Shown here piece after piece: positions 8,465-15,016 of a DNA stretch of 64,000 nucleotides (within the stretch, counting starts at the first letter, position 1; each line of letters begins with the position of its first letter). The translations under genes and the position numbers were made by a program. Under the pieces are notes generated by a model that saw nothing but the letters and a program-made list of their open reading frames with translations, was not told the origin of the DNA and searched no databases. Origin of the DNA: Bacteroidales bacterium (lineage in GTDB: Bacteria; Bacteroidota; Bacteroidia; Bacteroidales; JAAYJT01); the NCBI GenBank assembly GCA_014860575.1, contig JACZJK010000028.1, positions 1 to 64,000 of the forward strand. Reading direction: 5' to 3'.

Positions 8465-9477
8465 GGGATAATATGTTTGATCAATCCCGCTTGCTTTGCA
8501 ATATCCTGCATAAACTTCGCTAGCGGTCGTTTATTGATATCACTCACCTGTTTGTAATTGGCCAGGAGTAGCCATTCTATTTCGTCTTCGGAAGCAAATA
8601 GGCGTTCCCCATTATGTTCTAGATTCATTAAAGCCTCTTTGCCACCATTTCTATATGCATAAGCTTTCAAATAGATCTCCTTAACAATATCTATGTGGCG
8701 CTTATAAATGTTTTCTATTGCTGTGAACCTGTTTTGATTACGGACACGTGGTTCATCCGTATTAGACATACTGACATTTATCTCATTTATTGGTACTAAT
8801 GCTCCCTGAAGCAATCTGTTGTGAGCATCCTGATTAATCTCAAAGTGTGTCAAGGACTGAAAATCTTCATTGAAGGGATGTACAAGTTCATCCAATGTAA
8901 ATGTTTCTTTGCTTTTACTCTGATTGCATGAAGCGCAAGAGGGTGTTAAGTTGTACAATGAAATACTCAAATAAGGATACTTGTTCTTTGGGAAAAAATG
9001 ATCAAATTGAAACCTAGCCAGATTCTTGTTGGCATTATGTACAACCAGTGTGAATTGTGCGTTGCAATACAAGCATGTTTTGATGTTGAGGTAGTAGGCT
9101 AGTTTCACGAGCTTGTTGCTCCTTAATCTCTCATAGCTGAAAGCATCAAGAATTTTACTGCCGACAGAACTTAATCGGGCTCCTTCTCTTCGTGTAACGA
9201 TATCTTGCCAACCATTATCAAGAAACGTTTGAGTAATATGATATAAGCCTCGAGGTGGGGTTTTTATGATACTTTCAAAATTCTCAATTAAATAGTTAAG
9301 CAACTCCCTTTCCTTATCTGTTTCAAATACCGGATCTAATAATAATGCCTGAAGCCTAAATAATGGGGATTCGTAACGTCCGCGCACTACGAATAAATCA
9401 GTGTAATAAAGCTGTTCAATATCAGCCCACTGTCTTATTACACCATCCATGCCTTCAGATTCAAGAACTTGTTTCAT
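8461..9477 (-). CDS. ptuB: HNH endonuclease, Septu PtuB-like
   Basis: This 338-residue protein carries an HNH core with zinc-binding cysteines: CLYCNAQF (about 133-140), the RFQFDHFFPK histidine motif (about 155-164) and SCASCNQSKS (about 178-187). This is the arrangement of TIGR02646-like HNH proteins that pair with overcoming-lysogenisation/Septu-type AAA ATPases. It begins 5 bp after the ATPase stop codon, so the two form a PtuA-PtuB pair. In described Septu systems the ATPase-HNH complex protects against phage by nucleic-acid cleavage. No reverse transcriptase or retron RNA gene is nearby, so this is not a retron effector. The symbol is by analogy. Confidence 0.8.
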   Translation of the reverse strand: MKQVLESEGMDGVIRQWADIEQLYYTDLFVVRGRYESPLFRLQALLLDPVFETDKERELLNYLIENFESIIKTPPRGLYHITQTFLDNGWQDIVTRREGARLSSVGSKILDAFSYERLRSNKLVKLAYYLNIKTCLYCNAQFTLVVHNANKNLARFQFDHFFPKNKYPYLSISLYNLTPSCASCNQSKSKETFTLDELVHPFNEDFQSLTHFEINQDAHNRLLQGALVPINEINVSMSNTDEPRVRNQNRFTAIENIYKRHIDIVKEIYLKAYAYRNGGKEALMNLEHNGERLFASEDEIEWLLLANYKQVSDINKRPLAKFMQDIAKQAGLIKHIIP

Positions 9478-9482
9478 TTGTA

Positions 9483-11423
9483 CTAATTGTTTTGGCGTTT
9501 AAGCTTATCTAATTCATCCTGCAGGAATGCCCGGCGGCGGGCATTATCATCAAATGCAACTTTTGATAGCAGAAGTTCATAGAGCCTTTGCCTGATCATA
9601 GGCTCCCCTATTATTCCAATACGCAGTTTATAGTTTTCAACAGAAGCCACATCAGGATCGTTTAGTTGCTTAATTTCATTCATCAACTCAAATATTTTGA
9701 TTTTAGCAAACTCACCGATCAGACCTTGCTGTAGAAAAAATGCATCAGAAAATAAAGTATGGATATTTGCACCAAAGGTTTCTTGCATATCGAAATTATG
9801 AACATTGAAGATTGCTTCTTGAGTCTTCTTCAGGAAAATCAAATTACTTTTTGGGAGGTCCGACACAACAAAAGGAGAATGTGTTGCAATAAATAATTGA
9901 ATCTTGGTGTCCTGAAAGTAGGTGCCATCAGAGAATAAATAATTTAGAAACTCATTGAGGTAATAAATATATTTGCGTTGCCATTCCGGATGAAATCCAA
10001 TTTCGGCCTCATCAAGTAGTAAATAAACAGTTTCAAAAACCTTTTGCGTTTCATACTTGTATTGCTTAGATACAAGCTCTTTGGTATAGTAAAGGCGAGA
10101 AAAAAGGTCAAGAAATGCCTTTTCCCCGCTACTCAAATCTCTCCAGTCTATTTCTAAGAATCCATATTGGGTGTCAATTAAATCAAATGATTTCAAGTAT
10201 GCTTCATAATTTGTTATAATTTCGACAATGCGTGTTTCGTTGGACACAATTATAGAATAGTTGATTTCTTCTATGCCTACATCAACCTGGGAATCTATTA
10301 ATGAAAAAATTGTTTCGATGAGTGAAGTAACTGGCTGCTTATCAATAATTATTTGCGAATTAAAAAAATGCTTTACTGCATCGAAAATGTTAAGCATTTT
10401 CAGTTCTTCAATTTTCACCTTAGACCAGTTTCCATAATATTGACCATCATTAATGTTGTAAAAGAAGTTAGCTATCAGGGCATCAACGAACTTCAATTTG
10501 CATTTCAAGCGATTACCAACTTTAAGAGACTCATTTTCTTTTTTATTTCTTGCACGATTGATAATGCCATGAATTTTGGTGTACTCTATTCTGATAGTGT
10601 CGAAAAAATATTCAAATATTTCTATGTCATGGGGGGAAATGTCATTTGATTCTTTAATCCCAGAAGTTCTTACCTGCGCAAAGGATATAGTCATTCTTTC
10701 AGGTGTTCTAAAATCAATCTTGTCTAACAATCCCGATTTTACTAGTTTAAACTGCCTTAGTGTGTTTTTATGTTTATGGATAAAAAGAAAGTCCTTATCT
10801 GGTATTGAATCCCTCTCAAGTTCTACGTCATCGCTTATTATACAGTTCGTTGACAAATCAATATAACTTTTTGAATATGAATATGGATAGCCCTTTAAAT
10901 CGAAGATACCAGAATAATAAATCACCAGTGTTGGTGTAAGATTTTCAATTCTATCGATCTGAGGAGAAATTAGATCAGTATTATAAATCTTCAAAGTAGT
11001 AACACTAATTTCTGCAAAATCACAAATTACCTTCACTGACCATTCATTCGTGAAGCCTAAATAGTTGTTGTTGCCACTATCTCCATAATCATATAAAGTA
11101 TGGTATATTTCCAGGACATCTTTACTTTTAAAAACAGCTAAAAATTTATCACTGTAGCTTGTGTAGCCTGTTAATAAACGCTTAAGAAATTCAAAGAAAG
11201 AGGTCTTTCCTGTACCATTTTCGCCAATGATGCCAATAATATTTGAAATTCTTGGTGAAAAAAGTTGTAAGGAGTGTTGGTTTGGTTTAGTAATGTTTAA
11301 TTGTAATTCTCTTTGGTCATTGCTAAAGTTAGAAATCGAGAAGTGAAATTCTCCCCCAAACGAGACTTCTTTATGCTTACCCAATCGGGAGCAATCTTCA
11401 ATTAGTAAATAGAGCAGTTCCAT
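9483..11423 (-). CDS. ptuA: ABC/SMC-like AAA ATPase, Septu PtuA-like
   Basis: This 646-residue ATPase has Walker A GENGTGKT (residues 67-74), an ABC-type signature LSSGEKAFLDLF and a Walker B LLLDEAEIGFHPEW (near 465-478), then ATHSPFVVSDLP with the switch histidine. The layout is that of the OLD/PtuA group, with a long insertion between Walker A and the signature, and no TOPRIM domain. Its partner HNH gene starts 5 bp downstream. It is the first gene of a run that continues without gaps larger than 22 bp through four more genes. Upstream lies 135 bp with a short gene remnant. Promoter elements are not clear. Confidence 0.85.
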   Translation of the reverse strand: MELLYLLIEDCSRLGKHKEVSFGGEFHFSISNFSNDQRELQLNITKPNQHSLQLFSPRISNIIGIIGENGTGKTSFFEFLKRLLTGYTSYSDKFLAVFKSKDVLEIYHTLYDYGDSGNNNYLGFTNEWSVKVICDFAEISVTTLKIYNTDLISPQIDRIENLTPTLVIYYSGIFDLKGYPYSYSKSYIDLSTNCIISDDVELERDSIPDKDFLFIHKHKNTLRQFKLVKSGLLDKIDFRTPERMTISFAQVRTSGIKESNDISPHDIEIFEYFFDTIRIEYTKIHGIINRARNKKENESLKVGNRLKCKLKFVDALIANFFYNINDGQYYGNWSKVKIEELKMLNIFDAVKHFFNSQIIIDKQPVTSLIETIFSLIDSQVDVGIEEINYSIIVSNETRIVEIITNYEAYLKSFDLIDTQYGFLEIDWRDLSSGEKAFLDLFSRLYYTKELVSKQYKYETQKVFETVYLLLDEAEIGFHPEWQRKYIYYLNEFLNYLFSDGTYFQDTKIQLFIATHSPFVVSDLPKSNLIFLKKTQEAIFNVHNFDMQETFGANIHTLFSDAFFLQQGLIGEFAKIKIFELMNEIKQLNDPDVASVENYKLRIGIIGEPMIRQRLYELLLSKVAFDDNARRRAFLQDELDKLKRQNN

Positions 11424-11441
11424 AATCTGTTATTTTACTGA

Positions 11442-11504
11442 CTAATCAAATCCCAATAAATTCATCAACCTCCTAGATGTTTCACTTGCCGCAATGTCGT
11501 ATTT
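11442..11504 (-). pseudogene. Short C-terminal gene remnant
   Basis: Just upstream of the Septu-like ATPase a 20-codon minus-strand frame, bounded by stops, reads like a protein C-terminus: it contains YDIAASETSRRLMNLLGFD followed by TAG. The amphipathic helix-like sequence is unlike random intergenic translation. It may be the tail of a gene lost when the defence cassette was inserted. No family assigned. Confidence 0.3.
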
Positions 11505-11558
11505 TTAAAAGTCTTCCATTTCCAATGGCTTTCCAAAAAACGCGATCGAACAGAAAAC

Positions 11559-13037
11559 CTATAATGTTTTGCCTTCATCCAACAACTTTAAAAACACTAA
11601 ACCCTTTTGTGTTATCCTGTACTTCTGTTTTGAGCTTTTGGCTTCAGGTTCAGTCCATTCGACTAACTGATCGGTTTGTAGCCTGGACAATATTTTCTTT
11701 AGTTGCCCTGATATTGATTTTTGCCCAAGCGCTTCTGAAAGTTCTTTTGTTGATGAGGTTTTCTCTTTTACCAGTCTTAATATCTGTCCATACAGCGACT
11801 CGTGCTGTAACTCGTGCTGTAACTCGTGCTGCAGCTCCTGCTGTAACTCCTGCTGTAACTCCTGCTCCTGCAGGTAATTTTTCTTTAAGAATATAACCCG
11901 GAAAGCCAATCCGGGCTCTTTCCATTGAAACTCTATTTCAGGATACTGCTGCAATTCTTCTGCTATCAGTTTTAGCCCATTGCCCCATTGCTCTATAATA
12001 CCAAGCCGTTTGAATACCGGCGCCAGTATCTTATTTCTGATATCAGACTGCCCGGCCAACATCTCATTGAAATCAACTGTTGGGGGCAGTGTTCCGGGAC
12101 TGGTAATCTCAATCTTGTCGTTAAAAATGGCAATTTTAATATCCTTTCCGGAGAGAGAATAATCCCGGTGGATCACTGCATTACGAATTACTTCACGAAT
12201 TGCAATTACCGGATATTCCCAGCGGTCATTCCTGTAAACACCCGAATAGTCGGTGGAGCCTTCTGAAATATGGCGCAGCACGAACTGATAGGCTTGCTCT
12301 GGCTGCAAAGCAAGGTTCACATTGATGGTTTTCTGATCAATGAAATTCCCGGGAGTAATTCCCTTAAACCTTGCACATTCAATTTTTGCAAACGGGAAAA
12401 GCTGTTGCCTTAGCTCATCATCCGATAACATCAACATGGCGATGGTTGGAAGATGCTTATTTTGTTCGGAGCGGAAAAGTTCCAGTTTCTTTAAAACCTG
12501 ACGCGTAAGTTCTTCGCCCGTTTTCTCAAGGAATAGCTCTTTAAACGATTCAATATTGACTTTATCAATGGTTTTGGTAAAAATCAGTTCACTGTCGAAT
12601 GAAATGCTTTGTTTTTGCCTTTTCAGCTCTGCAATGATTTCACTGGAAGCCAATCTGTTGCTTGAACCCACCCGAATATATGTACCTTCTTCAAACTTCG
12701 CATTCTTAAGGTGATATGGAGGGGCGCTTCCTTTAAAAATTACAACCTTCACAATGAATTTCTCATCCTGTCTCAAAAATGAAATCTCAGGAAGAATAAC
12801 CGGCTCGCATAGGTCATGAATAATATTGCTGATCCTTTCTTCAGTTTTGATTAGCATATCCTCTTCAATGCCAATTACCTGACGGGGATTATCCTGAATG
12901 CCAATGTAAATTGCACCGCCGGCGTCATTTGCAAATGAAATAACCGTTTTAGCAATATCTACTCCCGAAGCTATTTCTTTTTTAAACTCAAGTTTGCGGC
13001 CTTCAGGCTGCTGAAGTATTTGGCTGATTTTAGACAT
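11559..13037 (-). CDS. AlbA_2 / HATPase_c-type regulator-like protein with Gln-Glu-Leu repeat
   Basis: This 492-residue protein begins with an AlbA_2 (divergent AAA_4, Schlafen-like) domain: GRKLEFKKEI (about 13-22) and FANDAGGAIYIGIQD (about 34-48). A central HATPase_c_4 segment follows, with IRNAVIHRDYS (about 283-293), ITSPGTLP and EQWGNGLKLI (about 347-356). The C-terminal 90 residues look like a winged helix (KELSEALGQKS) preceded by a stretch of ELQQ/ELQH repeats (about 390-414) encoded by 12-bp tandem repeats. Such proteins are often annotated as transcriptional regulators or RecG-like and are frequent in defence islands; their activity is poorly known. It lies alone between AbiH and the Septu-like pair. 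Confidence 0.8.
   Translation of the reverse strand: MSKISQILQQPEGRKLEFKKEIASGVDIAKTVISFANDAGGAIYIGIQDNPRQVIGIEEDMLIKTEERISNIIHDLCEPVILPEISFLRQDEKFIVKVVIFKGSAPPYHLKNAKFEEGTYIRVGSSNRLASSEIIAELKRQKQSISFDSELIFTKTIDKVNIESFKELFLEKTGEELTRQVLKKLELFRSEQNKHLPTIAMLMLSDDELRQQLFPFAKIECARFKGITPGNFIDQKTINVNLALQPEQAYQFVLRHISEGSTDYSGVYRNDRWEYPVIAIREVIRNAVIHRDYSLSGKDIKIAIFNDKIEITSPGTLPPTVDFNEMLAGQSDIRNKILAPVFKRLGIIEQWGNGLKLIAEELQQYPEIEFQWKEPGLAFRVIFLKKNYLQEQELQQELQQELQHELQHELQHESLYGQILRLVKEKTSSTKELSEALGQKSISGQLKKILSRLQTDQLVEWTEPEAKSSKQKYRITQKGLVFLKLLDEGKTL
11799..11870. repeat. 12-bp coding tandem repeat, about six units
   Basis: Six consecutive 12-bp units with register starts at 11799, 11811, 11823, 11835, 11847 and 11859 follow the pattern CTCSTGCTGYAR with few changes. 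On the minus strand they encode ELQH then ELQQ units between the HATPase and winged-helix parts. The length is a multiple of three, so copy change would keep the frame. The same DNA keeps two other frames open, which produces spurious Arg/Ala/Val/Thr-rich ORFs. Confidence 0.9.
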
Positions 13038-13057
13038 AATGCTTTAAAATAGTTTAT

Positions 13058-13255
13058 TTACTGCTTAAACAAATCCCCATATCCTCCATCTGCTTCATTA
13101 ACATTGGTTTTGGGTTTCTTGTATTCTTTCCCTTTCCAAAACCATTTGCTCACCTCCTCGGAGATGGCTGTTCCTTTCTGTTCCTAAAACTTCCTTACGG
13201 TTTCTTCTTTGTGTTTGCCTTCGCGGGCTTCCTGCTCAAAGAGTTGATGGTTTAC
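13058..13255 (-). pseudogene. Decayed gene 3' end downstream of AbiH
   Basis: Minus-strand translation directly after the AbiH stop, in the same frame, gives a protein-like charged sequence (LFEQEAREGKHKEETV) with one internal TAG, then EEVSKWFWKGKEYKKP and a hydrophilic end before TAA at 13058-13060. It looks like the C-terminal part of a gene broken by at least one stop. Whether it was once a separate gene or a longer tail of AbiH cannot be told. Confidence 0.4.
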
Positions 13256-14323
13256 TTACGTCAAAGGGCTGCACTTTTCAAAAGGCACAATCTTTTTTCT
13301 CATCATAGCTTTATTTTCCGGTTTGAAATGCCTGGATATTTCCTGAGTTTTTTCAAAGTAATCATTACTGCCATCTTTACGATCATGGTAGTAGATTTTA
13401 ATGTTTGAGCATTTATCGTGTTCAAATATGCTGTTTAGCAGAACCCTGTCAGATAGACCGCATGAATGACCCATGATGTAAATAACAAAAGGATCGGCTT
13501 CAACAAAGCGCATAAGTTGCAGATAATTAGTAGTTTTTAAATAGTGGAACGACTTAATGTGATCTAGAAAACTATTGATATTCAGATTTTCAAGTTTCGG
13601 GTAGTATGGATCCATTTCATCCCCATAACCAAAAATTACAGGATTAATCTCAGAATTGATCAATCCGTGTATGTTTACTACATTCGTCCTAGAATTGCTC
13701 ATGTCGAGATCGTGGGCGTACAAATCTAGCGTATTTGTGTAATTGAAATTCAGAAGTAGGGTATAAGGCGGATTTACAAGTTTGTTTTTGTTGCGTTCTG
13801 GTTTAATAATGCCTTTTAAAGTCTTGGAAATAAAAGGATTTCTTTTATTCTCATCAATTGTTAGAGTTGACAGATATTGTTCAAGTAAACTGATGATCGC
13901 ACTAAAGCATCTGTTAAGGCTTTTTGCTGAAGCTTTAGCATCTATATCATACTTGGAGAAGTTTCTTTCATAATCACGATAAATTGAGACCAGGTGACTA
14001 TAATAAAAGTATTCAATATCAACCCAATAACCATTTCGCATGTCTTTTAATAGGCCGTCGACGAATTCTGATTTGGGATAAATATTGATATTGCGATTCT
14101 TAAAGCTTTCAAAGGCGTTACTAATGGAATTAAACGGTTGATCGCCCGTAAGAAAATAGTTTCTTGGAAAGCTTTTCACAGCACAAATGTCATCTTCATA
14201 TTCAAGGTTATTGATTAACCATTTTCTGGTTTTATTTAAATACCAAAGCATGAAATCCGCATAGCTTGTTTTAAGCTCGTGCGCCAGATCGAAGCCATTG
14301 CCAATTATAATTAGATTATTCAT
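13256..14323 (-). CDS. abiH: AbiH-family abortive infection protein
   Basis: This 355-residue protein starts with the AbiH signature NLIIIGNGFDLAHELKTSY (residues 3-21), a glycine-rich nucleotide-binding-like loop followed by the conserved helix. A late YIMGHSCGLSDRVLL stretch (about 280-294) also fits the family. AbiH was first described from a lactococcal phage-resistance plasmid; its mechanism is not settled. Here it follows a DUF4760 membrane protein by 45 bp and precedes a decayed gene tail. No signal peptide; cytosolic. Confidence 0.88.
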   Translation of the reverse strand: MNNLIIIGNGFDLAHELKTSYADFMLWYLNKTRKWLINNLEYEDDICAVKSFPRNYFLTGDQPFNSISNAFESFKNRNINIYPKSEFVDGLLKDMRNGYWVDIEYFYYSHLVSIYRDYERNFSKYDIDAKASAKSLNRCFSAIISLLEQYLSTLTIDENKRNPFISKTLKGIIKPERNKNKLVNPPYTLLLNFNYTNTLDLYAHDLDMSNSRTNVVNIHGLINSEINPVIFGYGDEMDPYYPKLENLNINSFLDHIKSFHYLKTTNYLQLMRFVEADPFVIYIMGHSCGLSDRVLLNSIFEHDKCSNIKIYYHDRKDGSNDYFEKTQEISRHFKPENKAMMRKKIVPFEKCSPLT

Positions 14324-14368
14324 GAAAATGTGTTGTGCTTATTAATCACGATTTGAAATTCATAAATT

Positions 14369-14914
14369 CTACTCCATTACAGGCAATTCATCCTTTTTTG
14401 GTGGATTGCTGACCATTAAATTAAACTCAAGCACCAGGTTTTGAAATTCTGTATAGGCAGTTTCATTAACATGTATCTGCACATATTTGATATAGGGCTC
14501 AAATTTTTCATAGATCTTTTTAAGTTGCTTGCCTGACATTCTGTAGAGAATTTCCTTGTCAAAAACATCGGTGTGAATTCCTACCGATATGTGCTCCAAT
14601 AAACCTAATAATAATCTAACTTTTTTGAGAATTTCAGGGTTTTTAATAATGACATTAACAATATTCGCTTTTTCGCCTGCTGCCTGTATTAGAATGTCAA
14701 GATCATTTCTTGTATCATGCCATTGAGGCCGGACTTTAGCAAGGTAGTCAAAAGTTGCCTGCTTTCTGCGACGAGAATGATCAGCATTTAATGATCTTCG
14801 TAAATAATAGACCTGGCTAATTAGAATAAGCAGGGTAATGAATCCCACCAAAAGTGTAAAGAATTCGAAAATGGAAAGTCCTAGAACCAAATTAAGGATA
14901 ATTAATTTTTCCAT
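14369..14914 (-). CDS. DUF4760-like membrane-anchored protein
   Basis: This 181-residue protein has one N-terminal membrane segment (about residues 5-38, ending in QVYYLRRSL), then a helical cytosolic part with RRRKQATFDYLAKVRPQWHD (about 48-67) and a helix pair resembling DUF4760. Proteins of this type often sit beside phage-defence or unknown accessory genes. It is 45 bp upstream of AbiH on the same strand and 102 bp downstream of the ROCO GTPase. A role as a membrane-located partner of AbiH is possible but not supported beyond position. Confidence 0.65.
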   Translation of the reverse strand: MEKLIILNLVLGLSIFEFFTLLVGFITLLILISQVYYLRRSLNADHSRRRKQATFDYLAKVRPQWHDTRNDLDILIQAAGEKANIVNVIIKNPEILKKVRLLLGLLEHISVGIHTDVFDKEILYRMSGKQLKKIYEKFEPYIKYVQIHVNETAYTEFQNLVLEFNLMVSNPPKKDELPVME

Positions 14915-15016
14915 GATTGATAAGATTAGGTTTCAAACTACTTTAGTATGAATCTATTGCGATATGAATGTGTTTACAGTTTAATAAGATTAGAAATTTA
15001 GTGATTGCTTACATTT

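Noticed and set aside
8461-11423. Retron with PtuA-PtuB effectors
   Set aside because: No reverse transcriptase and no msr-msd-like RNA are present nearby, so the pair is read as Septu-like.
11477-11925. Val/Thr/Ala/Arg repeat frames on both strands
   Set aside because: They come from the 12-bp repeat inside the AlbA_2 gene read in other frames.
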